A stretch of DNA of 64,000 nt from Lysinibacillus piscis (lineage in GTDB: Bacteria > Bacillota > Bacilli > Bacillales_A > Planococcaceae), in NCBI RefSeq assembly GCF_026012395.1, contig NZ_BRZA01000001.1, positions 372,001 through 436,000 of the forward strand, written 5' to 3'. The position numbers and the translations under genes are program-made. Under the pieces are notes generated by a model. That model had not been told where the DNA came from. It saw only the letters and a program-made list of their open reading frames with translations, and ran no database searches. This document shows positions 56,058-64,000 of the stretch, piece after piece (position 1 is the stretch's first letter; each line of letters begins with the position of its first letter).

Positions 56058-56855
56058 TTAACCTTGGAATGGATAATCTTCATTAATATAAATTCGTTCA
56101 CAGTGTAATGCTTTGCCTGTTTTATCATCTATTTCTACAAAAAAGCCACTTAATACTTCTCGTCCTTTTTTCGGTACTTCAAAACGTGCGGGCATATTTG
56201 TTTGGAATTTATAAATAACGCTCTCCTTTGTCATGCCTAAAATTTCATCATATGGTCCTGTCATACCGACATCCGTAATATAGGCTGTGCCATTCGGATA
56301 AATACGTGCATCGGCGGTTTGTACATGCGTATGTGTGCCTACAACGGCTGATGCCTTGCCATCTAAATGCCAACCAAGTGCGATTTTTTCACTTGTTGCC
56401 TCTGCGTGGAAATCGACGAAAACGAGTGGTGATGTTTGTCGTGCTTCCTCAATTAACATATCCGCCATTGCAAAAGGGTCCTCATGTGGTGGTAAAAAGA
56501 CACGACCATGTAAATTGATGACTGATAATGTCACACCATTTTTTGAAATTTGCACCATACCCTTCCCTGGCGCTTCACTTGAAAAATTCGCAGGGCGGAT
56601 TAAATAATCAGCCTCATCAATAAAATCAAAAATTTCTTTATTGTCCCATGTATGATTCCCCATCGTAATGACATCAACACCCATTTGTAATAGCTGCTGA
56701 TAAATACTACTAGTAATGCCACGACCAGCCGCTGCATTTTCACCATTCGCAATGACTACATCTGGACTTAACTTTCTTTTTAAACGTGGTAAATATTTTT
56801 CAACGGCATCTCGTCCAATCGAGCCGACAATATCGCCTATAAATAATACTTTCAT
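56058..56855 (-). CDS. ymdB: YmdB cyclic-nucleotide phosphodiesterase
   Basis: The 265-residue metallophosphoesterase has the dinuclear site: LFIGDIVGSIGRDAVEKYLP, NGENAAAG, ITMGNHTWDNKE, DFHAEATSEK and VVGTHTHVQTADARI. In B. subtilis YmdB hydrolyses 2',3'- or 3',5'-cyclic nucleotides and affects biofilm and sporulation. It lies directly upstream of spoVS as in B. subtilis, but rny, its usual upstream neighbour, is not here. Confidence 0.93.
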   Translation of the reverse strand: MKVLFIGDIVGSIGRDAVEKYLPRLKRKLSPDVVIANGENAAAGRGITSSIYQQLLQMGVDVITMGNHTWDNKEIFDFIDEADYLIRPANFSSEAPGKGMVQISKNGVTLSVINLHGRVFLPPHEDPFAMADMLIEEARQTSPLVFVDFHAEATSEKIALGWHLDGKASAVVGTHTHVQTADARIYPNGTAYITDVGMTGPYDEILGMTKESVIYKFQTNMPARFEVPKKGREVLSGFFVEIDDKTGKALHCERIYINEDYPFQG

Positions 56856-56956
56856 TCTGTCACAACCATTCTTTCGATTTCATACCGTTCTTTATTGTAC
56901 CGCTAGTTCCTTTATTACGCAAAGTGAAATATGATTTCATCAATTGCCAGCCAAAC

Positions 56957-56999
56957 GTAAAAATCGGCTCACACCAATTTCTTGGTATCAACCGATTTT
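56957..56999 (-). terminator. Terminator of the small membrane protein gene
   Basis: AAAATCGG pairs with CCGATTTT, with an inner CCAA/TTGG pairing, followed by TTTTTA on the minus strand. It is 16 bp past the 59-codon gene. Confidence 0.7.
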
Positions 57000-57014
57000 G
57001 TATAATAGAAAACA

Positions 57015-57194
57015 TTACCGTCTTTTGTTAAAAACATAATAATTGATAAAAAAGTATGTGGAAACACCTATGATAATACAACCGATTAGAAGCACTATTC
57101 GATAATGAAAATCATCTACTAACATGGCAATAGCAGCACCCGCAAGAAAACCCATAAACGTTAACAACAGTGATAATAAAAATTTAGTATTCAT
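57015..57194 (-). CDS. 59-residue small membrane protein
   Basis: An ATG at 57194 opens a 59-codon frame (MNTKFLLSLLLTFMGFLAG...) that ends at TAA 57015. It has two hydrophobic helices (KFLLSLLLTFMGFLAGAAIA, then IVLLIGCIIIGVSTYFFI) and a basic C-terminal end (NKRR). An AAGGA site is about 11 nt upstream, TTGATA-16-TAATAT lies before that, and a terminator follows. No family is recognised. Confidence 0.55.
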   Translation of the reverse strand: MNTKFLLSLLLTFMGFLAGAAIAMLVDDFHYRIVLLIGCIIIGVSTYFFINYYVFNKRR

Positions 57195-57409
57195 GCCATA
57201 TGAATTCCTTTTTTTCTATATTAACAAAATTTACAAATATATCAATATCCAAATATTGAATCGTCATCTACTTCAATATTTATATTATAAAAAGATACGG
57301 TCTATTCAAATACTTCGATGTCTACTTTCTTTCCACACAAAATTTGAGAGAATTTCAAATTTCGATACAAATCATTGAATAAAATTTTTCTACTAGCGAC
57401 AGCGAAAAA
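57195..57409. repeat. AT-rich intergenic stretch with 10-bp inverted repeat
   Basis: AAATATTGAA at 57251-57260 is repeated inverted as TTCAATATTT at 57272-57281, 11 bp apart. It lies upstream of the small membrane gene and could be an operator or a weak terminator of the polysaccharide cluster. No gene is visible. Confidence 0.45.
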
Positions 57410-58381
57410 TTAGCTTCTATTCAAAGCAATCAGCCACACTGCGAATCGCCAGCATTTCATTTTCAATAGCCAAACAAATACAGCCCGTTTGCCACTGAGT
57501 CCTTTTACTTTCAACACATCGGGATAGCTCTTTAAAAATAAGTGCATATCCTCTTTTATTTTAGTTGATTGATGTAGGATAACTAGCAAGCCCTCTAATT
57601 GATAATACAAAAAATGATTTCTTACTTTTTTCGTTACCGTCGTTTTTTGCAAAGCCATCGCCATCTTTTGATACAGTAAATTATATTTTTCCTGTAAATG
57701 TACAATCTGTCCTCTTGTTAAAGAGCATTGATTTGCTACATTATAATAGTAAAGCTGCTTTGGCACATAACAAACCGCCTGACTATGGATAAGAACATTC
57801 ATCATAAACAGCGCATCTTCCGCAAAGCACATCTCTTCATCAAAGCGTAACGTATGTTCATCTAAAAAGGATTTTTGATAAAGTTTACAGCTAACAAAAC
57901 CAAAATGTTTTTCCCCTTTTTCAGTAAACAATAATGTTAAGCATTCCATAGCACTATACAGTTGATAGACTTGCGAAGTGTAATGCAGCTTACGACAATG
58001 TGCAATTTCCTGCCAATACAAATCGCATTTCGCAATGGCTAGCCCCGTTGTTTGACAAGCTGTATACAATTCCTCTAACATTGTGCGTTCAAGCCAATCA
58101 TCTGCATCTACAAATGTTACATAATGCCCTGTAGCTTGCTCAAGCCCTACATTGCGTGCTTTACTAACACCACTATTTTGTTGATTCAACACGTGTATAC
58201 GAGGATCTGCTTGTGCAAATTGCTGGACAATTGTAAATGAGTCATCCGTACTTCCGTCATTAATGACAAGTATTTCAATTTGTTGCAATGTTTGCTGACA
58301 AATGCTCGTTAAACATTTTTCCAAATACAATGCCGCATTGTACACAGGAAGAATCACACTAACTAAAATGTCGGATGCCAA
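57410..58381 (-). CDS. Family 2 glycosyltransferase
   Basis: The 323-residue protein has a GT-A fold: VSVILPVYNAALYLEKCL, ILVINDGSTDDS, SKARNVGLEQA and the metal motif DADDW near residue 93. It adds a sugar to the polysaccharide repeat unit at the inner membrane face. It overlaps the flippase gene by 23 bp and is the last gene of the cluster. Donor and acceptor are unknown. Confidence 0.88.
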   Translation of the reverse strand: MASDILVSVILPVYNAALYLEKCLTSICQQTLQQIEILVINDGSTDDSFTIVQQFAQADPRIHVLNQQNSGVSKARNVGLEQATGHYVTFVDADDWLERTMLEELYTACQTTGLAIAKCDLYWQEIAHCRKLHYTSQVYQLYSAMECLTLLFTEKGEKHFGFVSCKLYQKSFLDEHTLRFDEEMCFAEDALFMMNVLIHSQAVCYVPKQLYYYNVANQCSLTRGQIVHLQEKYNLLYQKMAMALQKTTVTKKVRNHFLYYQLEGLLVILHQSTKIKEDMHLFLKSYPDVLKVKGLSGKRAVFVWLLKMKCWRFAVWLIALNRS

Positions 58382-59876
58382 TGCGCTGTACCCCCTTGTA
58401 TACCCATTGTCTCTGCCCCTTCGTCAATCCAATCCAAAACACACTACCACTAACGAAAACTGTATAACAACATAAAATAATTCCCATGTCATACCATGTT
58501 GTTTCTCGGTACAAAGTGAGCCGTATGCATTGTGTCAGACCAATCGCTAGTAGGAATGCCAAAGCTAGCCGACCCATTTGCTGCCAAAAACGACCAATCA
58601 TTAACTGCACTTTTTTAGCATAATAAATATTCATCACTACACCATTGCCAATCAATAAAGAACATCCTGTCACAACAGCTGTCCCTATCTTGCCAAAATA
58701 ATAAATGGCTGGAATTGATAAAATGATATTACTAATAGCAATCACAATTAACAGCCATGTACGAAACGTTAATAAATTTTTTGCTTTCAACACATTCAGC
58801 CCTATATTTTGAATTAAATCAATCATAAATGGCAACATAATGAGTAACACAATCAAGTAAACCTCCACGAATGCCTCACCTAGCCATAATGCTAAAAAAG
58901 TTTGTCCCACAAGATAAAAGCCACCTAAAATATAGCCAATAATCAAAAACTGTACCATGCCAACATGGATAAATAATGTATTAATCGACGACCATTCATT
59001 TTGTGCCACCAATATAGAGATACGTGGTAAAAATAATCCACTAACTGCTAAAGCCAGCGACATAAAAAGTAAAACAATTTGAATCGCCACTGCATAAATG
59101 GCTACATCGACTGTTCCTTTGAAAATACCTAACAAGAGCTGATCGGTTTGCCAATAAATTTTATCCACAATTACCGTCATAAAAATCAATAAGGCATACA
59201 TAAAAATTTCCTTTTGCAATGCTGTATCCTTGAATTTCCACGTAAATTTAACTGCCAACACCTTGTAACAAAACAGTGCATCTACTAGTAAAAATAAACT
59301 ATTATACGTTGCTGCCACTGCAATTAATGTGACTGTACCTGCACCTTGCCATAAAAAAAACAGCATCGTCAGTGGCTGAAGAACGACTTGTAACAATGCT
59401 GTTGCTTTCATAAAAATAAATTTTTCATATGCCTGTAAAATGGAGGCAAAAACACTTAAAGGAAATTGAACAGCCAAGCTAATTGTCATGACATATCCCA
59501 TCACTTTAGCTCTTTCAAGCTGCCCATCAGTGAGACTTTGTCCAAAAATAAGCTCGATATGAGAAAATAATAACCAACCAATGAACAATGTTAGTACACC
59601 AATACCTAAAAAAAGCTTAAGAAAAAAGCCATTTAAAGCCGCTTCCATTGTCTCATTACCAATTGCTCGATTTCTTGCAATGTACCTGACAATGGCATTG
59701 CCTAAGCCTAAATCCAAAATCGATAAATAACCCATTAATCCTAGCATTAATGAATAGAGACCAAATTCCTGCTGACCAAGAAACGATACCATCATTGGCG
59801 TAAAGAAAATGGATGTTAAAATCGTACAGCCAATCGTGATATACGACAAAACCGCCGCTATTTGGATGGCTCGCAT
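58359..59876 (-). CDS. Wzx-type polysaccharide flippase
   Basis: The 505-residue protein has about 12-14 membrane segments and the MATE/MVF fold typical of repeat-unit flippases (SLMLGLMGYLSILDLGLGNAIVRYIARNR near residue 45). It would export the lipid-linked repeat. I chose the ATG at 59876, with AGGTG 5 nt upstream. It overlaps the glycosyltransferase genes on both sides. Confidence 0.85.
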   Translation of the reverse strand: MRAIQIAAVLSYITIGCTILTSIFFTPMMVSFLGQQEFGLYSLMLGLMGYLSILDLGLGNAIVRYIARNRAIGNETMEAALNGFFLKLFLGIGVLTLFIGWLLFSHIELIFGQSLTDGQLERAKVMGYVMTISLAVQFPLSVFASILQAYEKFIFMKATALLQVVLQPLTMLFFLWQGAGTVTLIAVAATYNSLFLLVDALFCYKVLAVKFTWKFKDTALQKEIFMYALLIFMTVIVDKIYWQTDQLLLGIFKGTVDVAIYAVAIQIVLLFMSLALAVSGLFLPRISILVAQNEWSSINTLFIHVGMVQFLIIGYILGGFYLVGQTFLALWLGEAFVEVYLIVLLIMLPFMIDLIQNIGLNVLKAKNLLTFRTWLLIVIAISNIILSIPAIYYFGKIGTAVVTGCSLLIGNGVVMNIYYAKKVQLMIGRFWQQMGRLALAFLLAIGLTQCIRLTLYRETTWYDMGIILCCYTVFVSGSVFWIGLTKGQRQWVYKGVQRIGIRHFS

Positions 59877-60988
59877 ATACACACCTGCTCATAAAGTGCC
59901 TGATACTGCTCCGCAATATAGGGAAGATGAAAATGAGCAATTACATGCTCACGCCCAAGCCTTGCCTTTGTCTCATACTGCTGCTCATTATAATGCAATA
60001 CCATAGCAATCGCCTGTGCCAAAGCAGTCGCATCCTTTGCTGATACTACTTCACCATAATCCCCTACAATATAGCGACAATCCCCTACATCTGTCGTCAC
60101 ACAGCATGTACCGCTTGCCAATGCCTCTACTAAAACATTCGGTAAGCCTTCACCAGCGGAAGATAAGACAAGCACATCCGCTGCTGCCATGAGTTGAGGA
60201 ATATCCTCTCGACAGCCTAATAGCCATACATAATCACTCAACTTCTCCTGCCGAATTAATGCCAGTAACTGCTGGTTTGCTTCATCAATATCAAGCCCCA
60301 CTAAAAATAAATAAAAATCTTGCCCTCGCTGTTGAAGTAAACGCATACTCGCTAACAAATTCGGATAATCCTTCAAAGGGTCCCAACGTCCAACATGTAA
60401 AATAATGGGCTTGTCCTCTATAGCAAAATGGGTTTGATAATACACTCGCTTTACACTTGGTCGAAAAAGATCAGTTTCGATGCCATTCACAATAACGTGA
60501 TGCTGGTTATTTGTATAGCCGATTGCTTCATGGATTGCCTTCACTTGTGGTCCACAGGATACAATACCATCTACATAACGAGAAAATGATGCACACAGTT
60601 TGGCAATCCAAATCGTTGTACGCTTATTGCTATGTTTTTCTAAATTACTATGATGAATCCCCCAAATAATTTTTTTACGCCACGTTTTCGCAATCAGAAA
60701 GCCTATGAAGTTAGAATGATACATCCATGTTTGAATAATATCGCTCTGTTTACATAATCGAAAACATTGCCAAATCGCCTTCAAAAAATCAGTTTTTAAA
60801 TTACAGCTATAAACATTTATATGATGTTGTTGTAATAATTCACCGTACACATCCATTTCTGTTAAACAAATAACATCGACCTCATATAACTCACGATTCG
60901 TTGCTTGCAGTAAACGATAAAGCATCGCCTCCGCACCACCAATACCAATAGCCGTAATAATATGGGTAATTTTTCGTTTTCTTTGTAT
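59858..60988 (-). CDS. Family 4 glycosyltransferase, apparent AUA start
   Basis: The GT-B protein has ILHVGRWDPLKDYPN in the second Rossmann domain and the E-x7-E donor site AGEGLPNVLVEA. The conserved N-terminal strand KITHIITAIGIGGAEAML lies upstream of the first ATG (60925). In that frame the only suitable start after the upstream stop is an ATA at 60988, with AAGGA 7 nt upstream, giving 376 residues. Alternatively a base is missing in the A-run near 60972. The ORF from 60925 would lack the GGAE loop. Confidence 0.7.
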   Translation of the reverse strand: MQRKRKITHIITAIGIGGAEAMLYRLLQATNRELYEVDVICLTEMDVYGELLQQHHINVYSCNLKTDFLKAIWQCFRLCKQSDIIQTWMYHSNFIGFLIAKTWRKKIIWGIHHSNLEKHSNKRTTIWIAKLCASFSRYVDGIVSCGPQVKAIHEAIGYTNNQHHVIVNGIETDLFRPSVKRVYYQTHFAIEDKPIILHVGRWDPLKDYPNLLASMRLLQQRGQDFYLFLVGLDIDEANQQLLALIRQEKLSDYVWLLGCREDIPQLMAAADVLVLSSAGEGLPNVLVEALASGTCCVTTDVGDCRYIVGDYGEVVSAKDATALAQAIAMVLHYNEQQYETKARLGREHVIAHFHLPYIAEQYQALYEQVCICEPSK

Positions 60989-61000
60989 AAAACCATCCTT

Positions 61001-62083
61001 TTACCGCTCATAGTAAGTACATAATTTATCTGCAACTGCCGTGACATGTAGTCCTTTATCGTATAAACATTGGACAATTTGCTGTGAAGAAACAGGCTGC
61101 CGCTTCTCTACTATCGCTTGCACCCATTCCTCCAATTCTCCTTGTGTATCTAAATAAGTGACTAATCCAAGCTCCAAATCAGGCTCTTTCGGCACTGTAG
61201 AAGAAGCAATGGCAGGTGTACCACATAATTGTGCCTCCAGCAACACCATGCCAAAGCCTTCCTCCAATGAAGGTAACAGCAATACATCAAATAGCTGAAG
61301 CAATTCAAAAATATCAGCACGCTGCCCTAATAACTTCACTGATTCCTGTAAATGATGCTGGGCAATCCATGCTTGAATTTTCTGTTCTAATGGCCCCTCT
61401 CCAACTAAAAATAGTTGAAAAGCAATGTCCTTGTTCTTCAAGTACTGTGCTAACTTTAATAAAAAAGCATGATTTTTCACTGGCATAAAACGTCCAATAT
61501 GCCCTAATATAAGCTGATTATCTTTTATACCTAACAGCTGTTGATAGCGTTCTTTGTCATTCGGTGATAGTCGCTTACTATTCGCTATATTGACTGGATT
61601 TGCAAGAATATCAAAAGGCTTATTGTCAAAGCAAAATGCCCCTGCCTGTGGACTACAAGCTAATAATGTAGTTGCATTGATGGTACTTAACTTTTTTAAT
61701 ATTGCTAACAGATGGGGCTGATTCCATTGCTCAGCTACCGTTGTATGGCTATGCAATACACGACAAGGCACACGAGCTAAACGTGCCGCAAACATAGTGA
61801 ACATCGCTCGATAACCCGTATGGTCATGCACAGCCTCATAGCCGTTATGTCGTATAATCTGGTATATATTTTTCATATAAGCAATTGGCCCTTGCTCCGT
61901 TATATATGGCTGATAAAATAATTGGGAGCCTTGTGCCATAAAATGCTCATGATAAAAGCCCTTATTAAAGACAACAAAATCAAAATGATACAATGCTTTA
62001 TTCGTTTGCGTCCAAATATCTAATATCATTGTCGTAATGCCACCAAAATCCGTTGTTGGGATGATATGCAAAATTTTTTTCAT
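61001..62083 (-). CDS. Family 4 glycosyltransferase (EpsF-like)
   Basis: The 360-residue protein begins KKILHIIPTTDFGGITTMIL, has VLHSHTTV, GHIGRFMPVKNHAFLL, and the donor motif EEGFGMVLLEAQLCGTPAI. It transfers a sugar in repeat-unit assembly. It starts 4 bp after the tyrosine kinase gene. Its stop is in the same frame as the next glycosyltransferase. Confidence 0.88.
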   Translation of the reverse strand: MKKILHIIPTTDFGGITTMILDIWTQTNKALYHFDFVVFNKGFYHEHFMAQGSQLFYQPYITEQGPIAYMKNIYQIIRHNGYEAVHDHTGYRAMFTMFAARLARVPCRVLHSHTTVAEQWNQPHLLAILKKLSTINATTLLACSPQAGAFCFDNKPFDILANPVNIANSKRLSPNDKERYQQLLGIKDNQLILGHIGRFMPVKNHAFLLKLAQYLKNKDIAFQLFLVGEGPLEQKIQAWIAQHHLQESVKLLGQRADIFELLQLFDVLLLPSLEEGFGMVLLEAQLCGTPAIASSTVPKEPDLELGLVTYLDTQGELEEWVQAIVEKRQPVSSQQIVQCLYDKGLHVTAVADKLCTYYER

Positions 62084-62087
62084 TTAC

Positions 62088-62750
62088 TTAATACTCACTA
62101 TACTGATCATAATGTGTATGCTTCATTTGTACATTGTTCAGCACTGTACCTAAAATCGTTGCCTGTGACATTGTCAAAATGGATTTGGCTTTGACAATCG
62201 CTTTTTTATGCACAGCGCCTGCACCAATAACAAGAATTGTCCCATCACAAAGATTCGCTATAATTTGGGCATCTGCCACAAAAAGCAATGGCGGTACATC
62301 AAACAGCACGATATCATAGGTAGCCTTCATCTCCTCTACTACAGTAGTTAATGTATCTGTAGCTAATAATTCCATTGGGTTTGGGGGAATCGGTCCACTT
62401 GTTATCATATCAAGCCCATCAATGCTTGTTTGTTGTACAGCCTCATGCCATAATTGCTGCCTTGCTAAAACAGTAGATAGCCCACCATCATTATCAAGAT
62501 AAAACGTATGATGCAATGTAGGTTTACGCATATCGGCATCTACGAGTAATACCTTTTTACCTTCCTGTGCAAAAACAACAGCCAAATTGGCAACATTCGT
62601 TGTTTTTCCTTCACCAGAAATAGCAGATGTCACTGTAATGGTTTTGATTTCCTGATTCGGTTGTAAAAATTTCATATTGGTACGGATGGTACGGAATTGT
62701 TCAGATGGGATGGCCATTGCATCCGAAATGGTAATCAGTTTACGTGCCAT
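62088..62750 (-). CDS. Bacterial tyrosine kinase (CpsD/CapB/EpsB)
   Basis: The 220-residue BY-kinase has Walker A SAISGEGKTTNVA, Walker A' LLVDADMRKP and Walker B DIVLFDVPPLL, and ends in a tyrosine cluster HYDQYSEY where autophosphorylation occurs. It needs the membrane activator encoded directly upstream, whose stop it overlaps by one base. It regulates polymer length. No CpsB phosphatase is visible in the window. Confidence 0.92.
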   Translation of the reverse strand: MARKLITISDAMAIPSEQFRTIRTNMKFLQPNQEIKTITVTSAISGEGKTTNVANLAVVFAQEGKKVLLVDADMRKPTLHHTFYLDNDGGLSTVLARQQLWHEAVQQTSIDGLDMITSGPIPPNPMELLATDTLTTVVEEMKATYDIVLFDVPPLLFVADAQIIANLCDGTILVIGAGAVHKKAIVKAKSILTMSQATILGTVLNNVQMKHTHYDQYSEY

Positions 62751-63466
62751 TAATGACCTTTTCTTTTTGTTTTGAAAGATAATGATCGTCCTTTCTTATA
62801 CCATCGTTTATCGATTTGACTCACAATACCTATTACAGGTAACGCTAGAAGTGCCTCAATTTCTTGCTCTGTCCGAACCGTTTGATTACGTGTTTCTAAA
62901 AAATAAACAAGCATCGCTGCAACCATCAGCCCAGCTACTATTGCAACGGCGATATTGAGTATTTTTTGAGGCTTCACAAGCATCGCCTCTTTTGTAACAG
63001 ATAAAATTGTAATATTGTCCACATACATCAGCTTAGGAATCTCTTGCTGGAACACCTCTGCTACGGTTTGTGCAATCACTACAGCCTGTGATGCTTGCTT
63101 ATCCTCTACCTGAATGGTCACAACCTGTGAATTATTCGCACTAACTACAGCCAGTTGTGTCATTAATCGTTCAGGCGTTGTCTGCAATGCTAGTTGTTCA
63201 ATCACTCTCGATAAAATAGCAGGGCTTTTAATAATGACACTATAAGTATTAATCAACTGTAAATCTGTATCAATATGTTGCAAAGACGGATTATCATCGT
63301 TTTTTTGATTGACCAATAATTGTGCTTCTGCTTCATAAATGGGCGTTAATATAAAAAAACTTATACATGCGACACTGCCTGTGATGAACAATGTCAATAG
63401 CATCATAAACAGCCAACGCTTGCGCAATATTTTTACAATATCTTGTACAGATATTTCCTCTGTCAA
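62750..63466 (-). CDS. Chain-length regulator / BY-kinase activator (Wzz, CpsC)
   Basis: The 238-residue protein has two membrane helices (LFMMLLTLFITGSVACISFFI and IAVAIVAGLMVAAMLVYFL) flanking an extracytoplasmic loop. It is a Gram-positive CpsC/CapA type. It starts with SVQDIVKILRKRW. It activates the kinase and sets chain length, and overlaps the next upstream gene by 4 bp. Confidence 0.9.
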   Translation of the reverse strand: MTEEISVQDIVKILRKRWLFMMLLTLFITGSVACISFFILTPIYEAEAQLLVNQKNDDNPSLQHIDTDLQLINTYSVIIKSPAILSRVIEQLALQTTPERLMTQLAVVSANNSQVVTIQVEDKQASQAVVIAQTVAEVFQQEIPKLMYVDNITILSVTKEAMLVKPQKILNIAVAIVAGLMVAAMLVYFLETRNQTVRTEQEIEALLALPVIGIVSQIDKRWYKKGRSLSFKTKRKGH

Positions 63467-64000
63467 CTGGCTTTCCCCCTCTCCCTGACCCCACTCACAA
63501 TAAAAATCAATAAATGCAGTACATTAAAATATAAAATTTCAAATGTCGATACACAGAAGGCGGCAAGTACTACAAGCACGATAAAAAGCTGTCGATTAGC
63601 TTGTACTATACACAGCAAAAAAACGCTGTAGCAAATAACAGCTAATACCCCTGCTTCATGTATAATATTGAAAAATGTATTATGTGCGTGTGCTACACCT
63701 ATCTCCCATAATGCCGCAGTTCCATGTCCCCAAAAACGTACATGCTGCCACACATAGTGCCAAATTTCCAATCGCCCATCCATCATATCTGCAGATTTTC
63801 TTTCCATTTTTAGCATGATACTTTGCCAAGCTTGCTGCATAGAAGTATTTTCAAGCATCATCAGCCCTAAAAAACAGCCTACACTAAGCAATAGAAAGAT
63901 GAATTTAAGGGATGGTAAAAATGCCATTTTACTATGCACCCACAATGCAATAATGGTGACCATCGTTAAGACAAATACCGTCAATAGGGATGTACGTGCA
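63463..64000 (-). CDS. O-antigen ligase/polymerase family protein (C-terminal part)
   Basis: The frame is open to the right edge (ARTSL before the LTVF codons), so this is the last 178 residues of a larger Wzy/WaaL-like protein. It has several membrane helices and the periplasmic loop RLEIWHYVWQHVRFWGHGT followed by HAHNTFFNIIHEAGV, where a catalytic His is typical. It may polymerise the repeat units. Confidence 0.82.
   Translation of the reverse strand, partial: ARTSLLTVFVLTMVTIIALWVHSKMAFLPSLKFIFLLLSVGCFLGLMMLENTSMQQAWQSIMLKMERKSADMMDGRLEIWHYVWQHVRFWGHGTAALWEIGVAHAHNTFFNIIHEAGVLAVICYSVFLLCIVQANRQLFIVLVVLAAFCVSTFEILYFNVLHLLIFIVSGVRERGKAS

Noticed and set aside
60862..61077. Frame-shifted ORF of 71 codons across the glycosyltransferase junction
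   Set aside because: The conserved GT4 sequence is in the other frame; this one matters only for the possible frameshift.
1..64000. CRISPR arrays, tRNA or rRNA genes, insertion sequences
   Set aside because: No regularly spaced repeats, cloverleaf patterns, rRNA stretches or transposase frames were seen.

Overview
The window reads as chromosomal DNA of an AT-rich, endospore-forming member of the Bacillales. Gene content and order (mutS-mutL, cotE, ricA-miaB, spoVS-ymdB, glnR-glnA, cotD) follow the Bacillus subtilis backbone. The type IV pilus genes, the KDPG-aldolase/KDG-kinase route and the Sau3AI-type restriction genes fit a Lysinibacillus-like Planococcaceae genome best. That genus assignment is an inference from recall, not a search. 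I see no rRNA or tRNA gene, CRISPR array or insertion sequence. Almost every gene is on the minus strand; the plus-strand exceptions are the pilin trio, cotD, a TRIC-type membrane protein and one DNA methyltransferase.

Region 1 (1-7.8 kb) is a type IV pilus locus. The motor genes pilB-pilT-pilC and a VanW-like surface protein run left. Three prepilin-like genes run right, ending in a PilX-like protein with a glycine-rich passenger. Region 2 (7.9-21.7 kb) is mostly backbone: cotD, glnA/glnR with a textbook GlnR box, an ynbB-like PLP enzyme, miaA, mutL, mutS and cotE (apparent CTG start). A PhzF-like enzyme, a TRIC protein, an Rpn-type nuclease and a rhodanese are interspersed, and hfq is missing from its usual place after miaA. 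Region 3 (21.7-27.4 kb) is a signalling block between cotE and ricA: an HD-GYP response regulator, a stand-alone receiver, an MHYT hybrid kinase and a membrane chemoreceptor with a SigD-like promoter. Region 4 (27.7-29.7 kb) is ricA-miaB.

Region 5 (29.9-36.3 kb) is a compact seven-gene operon: substrate-binding lipoprotein, cytoplasmic phosphodiesterase-like enzyme, two permeases, ATPase, DeoR regulator and PHP phosphoesterase. It looks like a phosphorylated-compound scavenging system, and three TTTACA repeats spaced exactly 20 bp lie upstream. Region 6 (36.4-41.2 kb) is a restriction island: a Sau3AI-type endonuclease with its C5 methyltransferase, and a divergent second C5 methyltransferase that resembles M.HaeIII and has three GGCC sites in its promoter. 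A large helical-repeat surface protein follows.

Region 7 (44.2-52.8 kb) is a two-operon amino-sugar/sugar-acid catabolic regulon: PTS EIIC, small membrane protein, MupG-like protein and GntR regulator in one; deacetylase, DgaE-like lyase, DgaF-like aldolase, KDG kinase and CutC in the other. Four near-identical 16-bp palindromes at the two promoters tie the operons together; this is the best candidate for an undescribed system. Region 8 (52.8-57.2 kb) holds korB-korA, spoVS, ymdB and a 59-codon membrane protein gene. Region 9 (57.4-64 kb) is an exopolysaccharide/capsule cluster (chain-length regulator, tyrosine kinase, three glycosyltransferases, flippase, partial ligase/polymerase); one glycosyltransferase seems to start at an AUA codon or to carry a one-base frameshift.
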